This document shows, piece after piece, positions 9,127 through 20,200 of a DNA stretch of 64,000 nt. The position numbers and the translations under genes are program-made. Location of the stretch: NCBI GenBank assembly GCA_947624875.1, contig CANQMA010000003.1:20428-84427 (forward strand). The letters are read 5' to 3'. The notes under the pieces were generated by a model. The model ran no database searches. It was given only the letters and a program-made list of their open reading frames with translations, and was not told where the DNA came from. The DNA comes from an uncultured Lachnospiraceae bacterium (GTDB lineage: Bacteria > Bacillota > Clostridia > Lachnospirales > Lachnospiraceae). Each line of letters starts with the position of its first letter. Positions within the stretch are counted from its first letter, which is position 1.

Positions 9127-10182
9127 ATGAAAGAATGGGAAAAAAATATCCGGAAAGTGACTCCCTACATTCCGGGAGAACAGCCTAAAATGGATTATGT
9201 GGTGAAACTGAATACAAACGAGTGCCCTTATCCGCCATCGCCGATGGTGGAGCAGGCAATCAAAGACTTGGACTACAAGCGGTTCCGCCTGTATCCCGAC
9301 CCGGATGCGACTGAACTGGTCCGGGCAATTGCAGACTATGAAAAAGTTCCGGAAGAAAGAGTGTTTGTCGGCGTCGGCTCCGATGATGTGCTGGGAATGG
9401 CGTTTCTGACATTCTTTCATGGAGAAAAACCGGTGCTGATGGCAGATATTACATATTCGTTTTACGATGTGTGGGCAAACCTGTTTCAGATTCCATTTGA
9501 GACGATTCCACTCAATGCGCAGTTGGAAATAGTGCCGGAAGAATTTTGCAGGGAAAATGGAGGCGTTGTTTTTCCAAATCCGAATGCGCCGACCGCCATT
9601 GAAATGCCGTTATCACAGGTGGAAAAAATTATCAGGAAAAATCAGGATGTCGTCGTGATTGTCGATGAAGCCTATATTGATTTTGGTGGGACAAGCGCTC
9701 TGAGACTGACTGAAAAATACGACAATCTCTTGGTGGTCCGTACCTTTTCAAAATCAAGGGCGATGGCAGGAATGCGCATCGGGTACGCCATCGGCAGTGA
9801 AACGTTGATTTCTGCCCTGAAAGCAGTGAAATTTTCTTATAATTCATACACGATGAATCAAGCGGCAATGGCAGCCGGCATCGCAGCGATTCGTGATGAG
9901 AAATATTTTAATCAGACGATTGAAAAAATTATCAGCACAAGAGAGCGCGCAAAAAAAGTACTTTCTGATTTTGGATTTTTTGTGACAGATTCGAAGACAA
10001 ACTTTTTATTTGCCACACATAAAACCATGGAAGCAAAGGATATTTTCGAGCAACTGAGGGACAGACACATTTTTGTCCGGTTTTTTGATAAACCGAGAAT
10101 AAATCAATACCTGAGGATTACAATCGGGACAGATGAGGAAATGGAAATTCTTTATCAGGCTCTTCGGGAAATTTTAAAATAA
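9127..10182 (+). CDS. hisC: Histidinol-phosphate aminotransferase
   Basis: KLNTNECPYPPSPMV, VVIVDEAYIDFGG, RTFSKSRAMAGMRIGYAIG. Confidence 0.92.
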   Translation: MKEWEKNIRKVTPYIPGEQPKMDYVVKLNTNECPYPPSPMVEQAIKDLDYKRFRLYPDPDATELVRAIADYEKVPEERVFVGVGSDDVLGMAFLTFFHGEKPVLMADITYSFYDVWANLFQIPFETIPLNAQLEIVPEEFCRENGGVVFPNPNAPTAIEMPLSQVEKIIRKNQDVVVIVDEAYIDFGGTSALRLTEKYDNLLVVRTFSKSRAMAGMRIGYAIGSETLISALKAVKFSYNSYTMNQAAMAAGIAAIRDEKYFNQTIEKIISTRERAKKVLSDFGFFVTDSKTNFLFATHKTMEAKDIFEQLRDRHIFVRFFDKPRINQYLRITIGTDEEMEILYQALREILK

Positions 10183-10191
10183 ACCGGAATG

Positions 10192-10227
10192 ACTGCATTT
10201 TTTCGCAAGAAAAGGTGCAGTTTTTTT
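10192..10227 (+). terminator. Rho-independent terminator after hisC
   Basis: ACTGCA...TTTTCGCAAGAAAA...TGCAGT followed by T-run. Confidence 0.8.
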
Positions 10228-10235
10228 CTCATAAA

Positions 10236-10252
10236 TTTGTTACAATTTGTTA
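10236..10252. promoter_or_regulatory. Direct heptad repeat upstream of clpB
   Basis: TTTGTTA-CAA-TTTGTTA; heptad-N3-heptad as in CtsR boxes, but sequence diverges from consensus. Confidence 0.3.
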
Positions 10253-10381
10253 AAAATATATGTGGGAAATGCTCATATTTTATTTTTATGATAATCATAT
10301 ATAGATAAATTTACCACTGTTTTCGATTTTTGAAAAAGGTGGACTCTTTGATATGCAGATTGAGTAGAAAGGAGTTTTAGT

Positions 10382-12961
10382 ATGAATATTAGCAGATTTA
10401 CACAGAAATCCATAGAAGCCATTCAAAATTGTGAAAAGACAGCGATGGAATATGGAAATCAGGAAATTGATCAGGAGCATCTGCTTTACAGTCTTGCAAC
10501 ATTAGAGGACAGTCTGATCATTAAGCTGGTTGAAAAGATGGAAATTCAGCCGGAGTTGTTTATCAACAGGATTGTAGAGCTGATTCAGAAAAAACCGAAG
10601 GTGCAGGGAGGAAATTCCTATATCAGTCAGTCCTTAAATCAGGTGCTTGTGAGCGCTGAAGAGGAAGCAAAGAGAATGGGAGACGAATACGTTTCCGTAG
10701 AACATATTTTTCTGATGATGATTGCAAAACCGAATAAGGAAGTAAAGGAGCTGTTTCGCTCCCTTGGGATTACCCGTGAAAAGTTTCTGGGTGCATTGGA
10801 GACTGTCCGGGGAAACATTAAAGTGACTTCAGACAATCCGGAGGATACTTATGACGCCTTGTTGAAATATGGACAGGATTTAGTCGAGCGCGCCAGAAAT
10901 CAAAAATTAGATCCGGTCATTGGTCGGGATGCAGAAATCCGTAATGTCATTCGGATTCTGTCAAGAAAAACAAAAAACAATCCGGTATTGATCGGAGAAC
11001 CGGGTGTCGGAAAAACAGCGGCGGTGGAAGGACTTGCACAGCGCATCGTGCGCGGCGATGTTCCGGAAGGGCTGAAAGACAAACGGATTATTGCACTGGA
11101 TCTGGGCGCTCTGGTAGCGGGCGCAAAGTATCGCGGTGAGTTTGAAGAACGTCTGAAAGCGGTTTTGGAAGATGTGAAAAACAGTAATGGAGAGATTATT
11201 CTGTTTATTGACGAACTGCATACGATTGTCGGCGCGGGGAAAACAGACGGAGCGATGGATGCAGGCAATATGTTAAAACCAATGCTTGCCAGAGGAGAAC
11301 TTCACTGTATCGGCGCGACGACGTTGGATGAATACAGAAAGTATATTGAAAAAGATAAGGCGTTGGAGCGGAGATTCCAGCCGGTTACGGTAAACGAGCC
11401 GTCCGTAGAAGACACGATTTCCATTCTCCGGGGACTGAAAGAACGCTATGAGGTCTTTCACGGAGTCAAAATACAGGATGGAGCGCTGGTCAGTGCCGCG
11501 ACCCTTTCAGACCGGTATATTACCGATCGTTTTCTTCCGGATAAAGCGATTGATTTAGTGGACGAGGCGTGCGCTCTGATTAAGACGGAAATGGATTCCA
11601 TGCCGGCAGAAGTGGACGAACTGAGACGCCGGGTGATGCAGCTGGAAATTGAAGAAGCTGCCTTAAAGAAAGAAACTGATAATTTGAGCAGGGACCGTTT
11701 GGAAGAACTGCAAAAAGAACTGGCAGAACTGCGGGATCAGTTAAATAACAAAAAGGCGCAGTGGGAAAATGAAAAAGATTCCGTCAATCATTTACAGGAA
11801 CTCCGCGAACAGGTGGAGTCCGTAAAAAAGGAAATTGAAAAAGCGCAGAACGAATATGATTTAAACCGCGCTGCACAGCTGCAGTACGGCAGTCTTCCGC
11901 AACTGCAGCAACAGCTGGAAGAGGAAGAAAACAAAGTTAAGGAAAAAGAATTTGGTCTGGTTCGGGAAGCGGTGACAGAGGAAGAAATTGCCAGAATTAT
12001 TTCGCGTTGGACAGGAATTCCGGTTGCAAAACTGACCGAGACGGAGCGGGAAAAGACGCTCCATCTCGATACACATCTGCATCGGCGTGTGATTGGGCAG
12101 GACGAGGCGGTCGAAAAAATCACGGAGGCAATTATCCGCTCAAAAGCCGGTGTGAAAGATCCGGGAAAGCCGATTGGATCGTTCCTGTTTTTGGGACCTA
12201 CCGGTGTCGGAAAGACCGAACTTGCAAAGGCGCTGGCAGAAAATCTGTTTGACCATGAGAGCAACATGATTCGAATTGATATGAGTGAATATATGGAAAA
12301 GCACAGTGTATCAAGACTGCTCGGAGCGCCTCCGGGATATGTCGGTTATGACGAGGGCGGACAACTGACAGAGGCAGTCCGCAGAAAGCCGTATGCGGTT
12401 GTTTTGTTTGATGAAGTCGAAAAGGCGCATCCGGATGTCTTTAATGTTCTGCTTCAGGTACTTGATGATGGCCGGATTACGGATTCTCAGGGAAGAACAA
12501 TAGACTTTAAGAACACAATCCTGATTATGACATCAAACCTCGGCTCTTCTTATCTTCTGGACGGAATCGACAGCCAGGGGAATATCAAAGAAGAAAATGA
12601 AAAGATGGTTATGGAAGAGGTGAAAATGCATTTCAGACCGGAATTTTTAAACCGTTTAGATGAAATTATCATGTTTAAACCTCTGACCCGGGAAAATATC
12701 AGCGGCATTGTCGACCTTATGATACAGGAACTTAATGAAAGACTTGCCGATAAGGAACTTCGAGTTGTTTTGACAGACGAGGCAAAGCATTATGTAGCGG
12801 AGCATGGATATGATCCGGTTTACGGCGCCAGACCGTTGAAACGGTATCTGCAAAAGAATGTGGAAACTCTTGCGGCAAGAGTCATTCTTGAGGGTAAGGT
12901 TCACATGGGGGATACGGTCACCTTTGATGTGCAGGACGGCATGCTGACCGTACGCGCATAA
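10382..12961 (+). CDS. clpB: ATP-dependent chaperone ClpB
   Basis: Two AAA+ domains ([35 protein letters not shown]), long middle coiled coil, [10 protein letters not shown]. Confidence 0.97.
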   Translation: MNISRFTQKSIEAIQNCEKTAMEYGNQEIDQEHLLYSLATLEDSLIIKLVEKMEIQPELFINRIVELIQKKPKVQGGNSYISQSLNQVLVSAEEEAKRMGDEYVSVEHIFLMMIAKPNKEVKELFRSLGITREKFLGALETVRGNIKVTSDNPEDTYDALLKYGQDLVERARNQKLDPVIGRDAEIRNVIRILSRKTKNNPVLIGEPGVGKTAAVEGLAQRIVRGDVPEGLKDKRIIALDLGALVAGAKYRGEFEERLKAVLEDVKNSNGEIILFIDELHTIVGAGKTDGAMDAGNMLKPMLARGELHCIGATTLDEYRKYIEKDKALERRFQPVTVNEPSVEDTISILRGLKERYEVFHGVKIQDGALVSAATLSDRYITDRFLPDKAIDLVDEACALIKTEMDSMPAEVDELRRRVMQLEIEEAALKKETDNLSRDRLEELQKELAELRDQLNNKKAQWENEKDSVNHLQELREQVESVKKEIEKAQNEYDLNRAAQLQYGSLPQLQQQLEEEENKVKEKEFGLVREAVTEEEIARIISRWTGIPVAKLTETEREKTLHLDTHLHRRVIGQDEAVEKITEAIIRSKAGVKDPGKPIGSFLFLGPTGVGKTELAKALAENLFDHESNMIRIDMSEYMEKHSVSRLLGAPPGYVGYDEGGQLTEAVRRKPYAVVLFDEVEKAHPDVFNVLLQVLDDGRITDSQGRTIDFKNTILIMTSNLGSSYLLDGIDSQGNIKEENEKMVMEEVKMHFRPEFLNRLDEIIMFKPLTRENISGIVDLMIQELNERLADKELRVVLTDEAKHYVAEHGYDPVYGARPLKRYLQKNVETLAARVILEGKVHMGDTVTFDVQDGMLTVRA

Positions 12962-13118
12962 ACAGTCTGCGGCTGTTTCGGATACGATTTTCCGCTTAAG
13001 ATGCATCCTTCCTTTAAGGCCGAAAGCATGAAATGAAATAATTATTAAAAAAAAGTTGTGAAAATCAGATATCAATGATATACTTTACAGGAATTTTTAT
13101 TTATGGAGTAGGAGATTT

Positions 13119-13598
13119 ATGTCTGTTTTTGTAAAGTATTTGATCGTATTTTTGATTTCCATGGTACCGATTGTAGAAATTCGTGGGGCTGCGCCGGTTG
13201 CATTAGATGCGTTTCATCTGCCGGTTTTGCAGTCCTACATTGTTTGTATTCTCGGAAATATGCTTCCGGTTCCGTTTATTTTCTTTTTTGCCAGAAAAGT
13301 TCTTCTGTGGGGAAAGGATAAAAAGTATATTGGCAGATTTTTTTCCTTTTGTCTCACGAAAGGAGAACATGGCGGACAGAAACTGATGGAAAAAGCCGGA
13401 AGAGGTCTCTATATCGCATTGTTTTTATTTGTTGGGATTCCTCTGCCAGGCACCGGGGCTTGGACAGGAACCTTAGCGGCAAGTATTTTGGATATGGATT
13501 TCAAAAAAAGCGTGATTGCCTGTATGGCAGGTGTTGTGCTTGCAGGAATCTTAATGGGAGCCGGTGTATCCGGAGTGTTAAAAATTTTCGGACTATAA
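13119..13598 (+). CDS. Small multidrug export family membrane protein (COG2426-like)
   Basis: SMVPIVEIRGAAPVALDAFHLP, FVGIPLPGTGAWTGTLAA. Confidence 0.85.
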   Translation: MSVFVKYLIVFLISMVPIVEIRGAAPVALDAFHLPVLQSYIVCILGNMLPVPFIFFFARKVLLWGKDKKYIGRFFSFCLTKGEHGGQKLMEKAGRGLYIALFLFVGIPLPGTGAWTGTLAASILDMDFKKSVIACMAGVVLAGILMGAGVSGVLKIFGL

Positions 13599-14015
13599 AT
13601 GAGGAAATCACAAATGAATCAACAGAAAAATAAAAATTACTATGGATTTAAAAATAAGCAGCAGACACTTGGCGGCAGAGGGGAGCGCTACGTCCCGCAT
13701 GGCTTTGGAAAAGCGCTCTTATATGTGACTGCCCCATCTGCGATTATCGCACTGGTGTCCATTTTATCCATGTTTGTTTTAAAAGGAAACGCACAGGCAG
13801 TGATGTTTATAGTTGCCCTTGCGACGTTTGCCATATCTTTGATTGGAAGTATTCTTTTGATGATTGATATCGTTCGTTTCAACCGCAGGAAAACAAAACA
13901 ATATGGAAAGGCGACAGAGACGAAAGAATTGGATATCATGCGGATTGTACATCTGTTGATTGGGATTTTGTGTGGGATTATAATCGGATATTTAATCTGG
14001 GGTGCAAAGCGATGA
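13599..14015 (+). CDS. Hypothetical membrane protein
   Basis: 138 aa with three hydrophobic segments; overlaps the next CDS. Confidence 0.7.
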   Translation: MRKSQMNQQKNKNYYGFKNKQQTLGGRGERYVPHGFGKALLYVTAPSAIIALVSILSMFVLKGNAQAVMFIVALATFAISLIGSILLMIDIVRFNRRKTKQYGKATETKELDIMRIVHLLIGILCGIIIGYLIWGAKR

Positions 14016-14191
14016 ACAAATTGCCAAAAGATCCGGTGATGCTTTTAAGTGTTGTCAATACACATCTTCGGGATTTTTATCCAGGTCTTGATGAATTCTG
14101 CAAGGCAAATGAGATTGACAGGGCAGGGCTGGAAGAACAATTAAAAACGATCAATTATGAATATGATGAAAACAGAAATCAGTTTGTGTAA
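14012..14191 (+). CDS. DUF4250 domain protein
   Basis: MNKLPKDPVMLLSVVNTHLRDFYPGLDEFCKANEID...INYEYDENRNQFV. Confidence 0.85.
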   Translation: MNKLPKDPVMLLSVVNTHLRDFYPGLDEFCKANEIDRAGLEEQLKTINYEYDENRNQFV

Positions 14192-14260
14192 TTCGGATGA
14201 ATTGCAAAAGGACAGTTAGAAGCAGGACAAAAACGAGGAATGACACTGATTTGCTATCAT

Positions 14261-14298
14261 AAAAGAAGAGGAAACTGTAAATCGTTTCCTCTTCTTTT
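14261..14298. terminator. Bidirectional terminator between DUF4250 gene and citrate synthase
   Basis: AAAAGAAGAGGAAAC-8 nt-GTTTCCTCTTCTTTT, 15-bp perfect stem between convergent genes. Confidence 0.85.
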
Positions 14299-14317
14299 GT
14301 GTAGAAATAAAACTCAA

Positions 14318-15700
14318 TTACCGTTGGTCTAATGGGATATAGTCCTGTTTTTTTGCAACATTTTTATATGCGGGACGAATGATTTTTCCGGCGTTGATCA
14401 ACTCTTCAATGCGGTGCGCACTCCATCCTGCCATTCTGGCAGAAGCAAACATTGGTGTGTACAGTGCGTCCGGAAGTCCCAGCATAGAGTAAACAAATCC
14501 GCTGTAAAAATCGACATTTGCGCTTACCAGTTTGTTTCTCTTATGCTGCTTTGAAATAATGGCAGGCGCAAGCCGTTCCACATTTTCATATAATTGAAAT
14601 TCATCCATGCGGTCTTTTTCTTCCGCCAGTGACTTTGTCAAATTCTTTAAAAGTTTTGCTCTCGGGTCGGAAATGGCATACACCGCATGACCGATTCCGT
14701 AAATCAAACCGGACTTGTCGAAGATTTTTTTGTCCACAATTCCCTGAAGATAATTACTGATTTCCAAATCACTGTTCCAGTTGTCTACCGTTTCTTTCAT
14801 ATGGTCAAACATCTGCTTTACTTTAATGTTTGCGCCGCCATGTTTCGGCCCTTTTAATGAGCCGAGAGAAGCGGCGACGGCGGAATAAGTATCCGTTCCG
14901 GAGGAAGAAACAACATGGTTTGTAAACGTGGAATTATTTCCTCCGCCATGTTCTGCATGAAGTACCAGACATAAATCAAGCAGTTTGGCTTCCAAAGGGG
15001 TATAGACACCGTCCGGTCTTAAAAGTCTTAAGATGTTTTCTGCCGTTGACAGATTGATATCTGGATTGATAATGTGGAGATCCTCTCCGCCATGATAATG
15101 GGTATGTACCTGATATCCATAAACAGAGATCAATGGAACGCGTGCAATCAGGCTCAAGCTCTGGCGAAGGACATTTGAAATGGAAATGTCGTCCGGATTA
15201 TCGTCCCACGCATAGAGCGTCAGCACACAGCGCGCAAGCAGATTCATCATATCCCTGCCCGGCGCTTTCATGATAATATCCCGCACAAAACTTGGCGGAA
15301 GCGTACGGTACTGCGCAAGTACCTGATTAAAATTTCTAAGCCGCTTTGGCGTTGGGAGTTCTCCGAAAATCAGCAGATAGGTCGTCTCCTCAAAACCAAA
15401 ACGGTCTTCCCCGAGGAACCCTTTGACGATTTCTTCGATATCAATGCCGCGGTAGTACAGTTTGCCTTCGCATGGAACCGATTTCCCATCAATAATATCA
15501 AACGAATGGACGTCGCCGATTTCAGTCAGCCCTGTCAACACGCCTTTTCCGGTGGCTCGGTCACGAAGTCCCCTTTTGACATCATAGGTGTCATACAAAC
15601 TGGTATCAATACGGGAATTGGTGATACAGCGGTCTGCATATTTATTAATCTGTAATGTTAATGCTTCTTCACTCATATTCGCATAGTTTTTTATCAACAT
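14318..15700 (-). CDS. gltA: Citrate/2-methylcitrate synthase
   Basis: KLYYRGIDIEEIVKGFLG, LVLHAEHGGGNNSTFT, YGIGHAVYAISDPRA. Confidence 0.92.
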   Translation of the reverse strand: MLIKNYANMSEEALTLQINKYADRCITNSRIDTSLYDTYDVKRGLRDRATGKGVLTGLTEIGDVHSFDIIDGKSVPCEGKLYYRGIDIEEIVKGFLGEDRFGFEETTYLLIFGELPTPKRLRNFNQVLAQYRTLPPSFVRDIIMKAPGRDMMNLLARCVLTLYAWDDNPDDISISNVLRQSLSLIARVPLISVYGYQVHTHYHGGEDLHIINPDINLSTAENILRLLRPDGVYTPLEAKLLDLCLVLHAEHGGGNNSTFTNHVVSSSGTDTYSAVAASLGSLKGPKHGGANIKVKQMFDHMKETVDNWNSDLEISNYLQGIVDKKIFDKSGLIYGIGHAVYAISDPRAKLLKNLTKSLAEEKDRMDEFQLYENVERLAPAIISKQHKRNKLVSANVDFYSGFVYSMLGLPDALYTPMFASARMAGWSAHRIEELINAGKIIRPAYKNVAKKQDYIPLDQR

Positions 15701-15888
15701 CTGTTTTCTCCTTTGGTGCTGGGTTTCCCCGTTATTGTATCATAAGTTTCATAGATTCTCAATAAAGGCGGCAGGCAGCCGGCATTTCCTCCCGGAAATA
15801 AATTTTATGGGAAAATTGTTAAGAAAGATAGAAGAATAGAAGGTTTTATGGTAATATTATCCTGAGAGAGTATCGACAGGAGAAAGAA

Positions 15889-17232
15889 ATGGATATTTTT
15901 GAGTATGCCAGAGGCATCAGAAGTGAAAAGGAATCTCCGCTTGCAAGCCGGCTTCGTCCGAAAAATTTAGATGAAGTGGTGGGGCAGGAGCATATCATTG
16001 GAAAAGATAAATTATTATATAGAGCCATTCAAGCAGATAAGATCAGATCTGTCATTTTTTACGGACCACCGGGCACCGGTAAGACGACACTGGCGAAAGT
16101 GATTGCGCACACGACCAGCGCGGAATTCACGCAGCTGAACGCTACGGTGTCAGGAAAGAAAGATATGGAAAATGTTGTGGAAAAAGCGCAGCAGACCATG
16201 GCAATGAGCGGGAAAAAGACGATTCTGTTCATCGACGAGATTCACCGGTTTAATAAAGGGCAGCAGGATTATTTACTGCCGTTTGTAGAGGATGGCACTG
16301 TGATTTTAATCGGCGCAACAACAGAAAATCCGTATTTTGAGGTCAACACAGCGTTGATTTCCCGTTCGATTATATTTGAACTGAAACCGCTTTCCACGGA
16401 CAATATAAAAACGTTAATAAATCGCGCCGTAAACGATAAAGAAAACGGGATGGGAGTTTATCAGGCTGAGATTGATGAGGATGCGGCAGATTTTCTTGCG
16501 CAGATTGCAAATGGGGACGCGAGAACCGCGCTCAACGCCGTGGAACTGGGCGTATTGACAACAGAGCCCGAAGCAGATGGGCGCATCCATATTACACTTG
16601 AAGTGGCGGAACAATGTATTCAAAAAAGGGCGCTCCAATATGACAAATCCGGAGACAACCATTATGACACGATTTCGGCTTTTATTAAGAGTATGCGTGG
16701 CTCCGATCCGGACGCCGCTGTCTACTATCTGGCAAAAATGCTCTATGCAGGGGAAAGTGTAGATTTTATTGCGCGGCGGATTATGATTTGTGCGGCGGAA
16801 GACGTGGGAATGGCGGATCCACAGGCGCTGGTTGTTGCAAATGCAGCAGCACAGGCAGTTCATCAGGTGGGAATGCCGGAGGCGCAGATTATCCTTTCGG
16901 AGGCGGTCATTTATGTTGCCACAGCACCGAAAAGCAATGCAGCCTGCGAAGCAGTCTATGCCGCAATGGACAAAGTAAAAAATACGATTACAGCGCCGGT
17001 TCCGGCACATTTACAGGATTCCCATTACAAAGGTTCTGCAAAACTGGGACATGGGATTGGTTATCTGTATGCCCACGACTATCCGAATCATTATGTCAAA
17101 CAGCAGTATTTACCGGATGGGTTGACAGACTGTGTGTTTTATCAACCGGGCACTCTGGGCTATGAGGTGAAAGTCAGGGAACACTTTGCAAAGATAAAAA
17201 ATGGCGAGACACAGGAAAACGATAAAAAATAG
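15889..17232 (+). CDS. rarA: Replication-associated recombination protein A (AAA ATPase)
   Basis: SRLRPKNLDEVVGQEHIIG, GPPGTGKTTLAKVIAH, FIDEIHRFNKGQQDYLLPFVEDG. Confidence 0.95.
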   Translation: MDIFEYARGIRSEKESPLASRLRPKNLDEVVGQEHIIGKDKLLYRAIQADKIRSVIFYGPPGTGKTTLAKVIAHTTSAEFTQLNATVSGKKDMENVVEKAQQTMAMSGKKTILFIDEIHRFNKGQQDYLLPFVEDGTVILIGATTENPYFEVNTALISRSIIFELKPLSTDNIKTLINRAVNDKENGMGVYQAEIDEDAADFLAQIANGDARTALNAVELGVLTTEPEADGRIHITLEVAEQCIQKRALQYDKSGDNHYDTISAFIKSMRGSDPDAAVYYLAKMLYAGESVDFIARRIMICAAEDVGMADPQALVVANAAAQAVHQVGMPEAQIILSEAVIYVATAPKSNAACEAVYAAMDKVKNTITAPVPAHLQDSHYKGSAKLGHGIGYLYAHDYPNHYVKQQYLPDGLTDCVFYQPGTLGYEVKVREHFAKIKNGETQENDKK

Positions 17233-17246
17233 ATGAGGGTACGATA

Positions 17247-20200
17247 TTGAAACAACTAATTGAAAAACTGGCGTCCGGAAATGCAGTTTACGAGACGCCG
17301 GATGTTGAAATTTCAGAAAACCGAATTGCAGTGGAACTTGAAACCGGACAGACAGTCCGGGGAGAAATTGCGATTACAGGAAAGAGCGGACTGCCGGTCA
17401 AAGGAGTAGTCTACTCTACGGACAGCCATGTGACTTTTCCAACAAACCAGTTTTTTGGCATCCATAATAAAGTATATTATGAGGTTCATGGGAAAAATCT
17501 GTCTGAAGGACAAATCTGCAGTGGAACCATCAGTGTGATTACGACCGGAGGAGATTACGCCATTCCTTTCGGAATCACAATCAAAAAAACAGCCATTCAG
17601 TCAACGAAGGGAACGATTTCCACACTGCAGGAATTTGTAAAACTGGTGCAGGAGAGTTATGACGAAGCATTACTGATTTTCTTATCAAAAGAATTTCAGG
17701 TTCGGTTTTTAAAAAATGACAGTTTCGGGTACACATTGTATCATCAGGTGATGAAAAATGGAAACCGGCATGCTGCGCTCGAAGAGTTTCTGGTGGGTAT
17801 GGGACTAAAAGAACCGGTGCGCATCCAGATTAAGGAACATCTTCAGGAGTTTACGGACATTGAGGAAAACTATGCAGATACGATTGAGATTGTCAAAAGC
17901 ACATGGGGATACATGGATGTCGACGTCCTTGTAGAGGGTGATTTTCTCTATAACTGCAAAGAAAAAATTTCCGGAGAGGAATTTAACGGAAAAATTGCAG
18001 AGTATCAGTATTTTATGAATGCAAATAAACTGCATGGGGGAAGTAATCATGCGAAAATCACATTTTTGACTTTTCATGATACGGTTACCTTTGATGTCGT
18101 GATTGTCAATCAAAAGGACAGTCTTGAAACATATCTAAACGAGAAAAGGAATCATGTAGATCTGGTCAAAAAATATCTGGACTTTAGAACCGGCGTCATA
18201 GACAGTGTCCAATGGACTAAAGCAATGAACCAGCTGGCGGAAGAACGGTTTGCAGCGGATAAAAATGATGTGACCGGTCTGTTGTTACAGGCACATGTAT
18301 CTCTTGTGCAAAACCACAATGAAGAAGCATCTGGATTTCTGAATCAGATTTCGCACAATCTCACGAAAAACCGGGCGCATCAGATGGAGGAATACTGTTT
18401 TTACTTGTATTTGCGGACGCTTTATAAAAATAATCCGGAATATACGCATGACATTAAAGAAGAAATCAAAGGCTATTTTGAAAACGGACATGACTCATGG
18501 CAGCTTTTATGGATTCTGTTTTATATGGACGAGCGCTATGAGGAAAACCCAAGTCTCAAATATACAATGATTAAACGATTATTTGCGCAGGGTTGTCATA
18601 GTCCTGTCATGTACTATGAGGCGTCGGATATTCTTGTAAAACAGCCGGAATTACTGCGCGTGATAAATCCGTTCGAAGTCCAGGTCCTAAATTTTGCCGG
18701 CCGGTACCATATGGTAAAGGAAGAACTGGCAAAGCAGACGGCGACGCTTTTGAATAATCAAAAAAATTTCAATCAGACCTATTTTCAGATTTTGACCAGA
18801 ATATACGAGGATACCAAACAGGATGATATCTTAGCGTGTATCTGCGCCATGATTATCAACGGAGAGAAAACCGACCATAAATATTTTTCATGGCTGGAAC
18901 TGGGAGTCCGGCACGAATTGAAACTGACCAATCTCTATGAGTACTATATCTATGCGGCGGATACAGAAAGTTTTGCTCCGCTGCAGATGGCGGCGTACCG
19001 TTATTTTTCTTATGGAACGGATACATTGGCAGAAAAGAAAGATTATTTTTATGCCAATTTAATTGTAAATCTCAAAGAGGATGGACAAATTTACCCGAAA
19101 TACAGAGAAGAACTTGAAAAGTATGTGACGTCACAGATTTTACAGGGAAAAAACAACCGTTTTCTGCAGATTGTTTACAATGAGGTGCTTTCAAAAGAAT
19201 TTGTTGTAGACGACATGGAAAACAGGATGTTTCAGATTTTAAACACGTATGAGATCCATGTACCGAATCAGAATGTCAAGGCAGTTTATGTATGCCGGAA
19301 GGAAACCGGGCAGGCGCAGATGACAGCGCTTGACTGCGGTGTGGCGAATATTCAGATAGACACTAAAAATCCGGTCATTACCTTTATGGATTATCAGGGA
19401 CGGATTTACGCCAAAACCGATTATGACCTGATGCCGTTAACCTTAAACATTCAGCTTGAGAGCAAGAACATGAATGATATTCAGGTGCTCCGTATGGTTG
19501 AAGAAATGATGGAAAATCCATCCGGTCATCAGGGAAAAATCTCTGAATTGAAGCGGGCGGTTGAAATGCCCGGAATTTCAAAACAGTTTGAATTGGCATT
19601 GAAAGAGTTTATTGTTGATTACTATTACAAAGGTTTTGACCAGGGAGATTTAGACATTTATTTATTGTCTCTGGATCTCAGAGAACTGACGATTCCATCG
19701 AGAAATAAGGTAATGGAAATCTTGATCAGGCGAAATCTGTTTGAAATGGCATATCCCCATATTGCCCGGTACGGTTATCAGGGAATTCAGAAGGAACTTT
19801 TGGAACAACTTTGTCTGTCTCTGGTATCCAAAGAGGAGTTTTTTGGAAATAAACTGCTGACAGAGATGTGTTCCGTGATTTTCAGAAACGGATGCCGGGA
19901 AAAATCTATTTTAACGTATCTCGGAAAGTATTATGAAGCCGGATCGCTGGAACTTTATCAGTTATTCCTTGCCTTACAGGCAAAAGAAATTGAGGATAAC
20001 ACGCTGGCGGAAAGACTCTTGATTCAGTATCTCTTTGAGGCGAATACCGGGGACGAGATTTACAATATTTATCGGGAGTATTTAAAGCAGCCGACATCAT
20101 CGGTGGTCCGCAGGGCATTTTACACCTATGTCACTTACAATTATTTTATTAAAAAGGTTCAGTGCCCGAAGATTGTCTGGGAAATACTGGAACAGGAATA

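Noticed and set aside
10253-10381. CIRCE element upstream of clpB
   Set aside because: No TTAGCACTC-N9-GAGTGCTAA-like sequence present.
11788-12267. 159-aa minus ORF in clpB
   Set aside because: Ser/Phe-rich antisense of the ClpB coding sequence.
14318-15700. Lone citrate synthase as unusual
   Set aside because: Partial TCA pathways are common in Clostridia; no neighbour suggests otherwise.
16414-17010. 198-aa minus ORF and small + ORFs over rarA
   Set aside because: Cys-rich off-frame translations of rarA.
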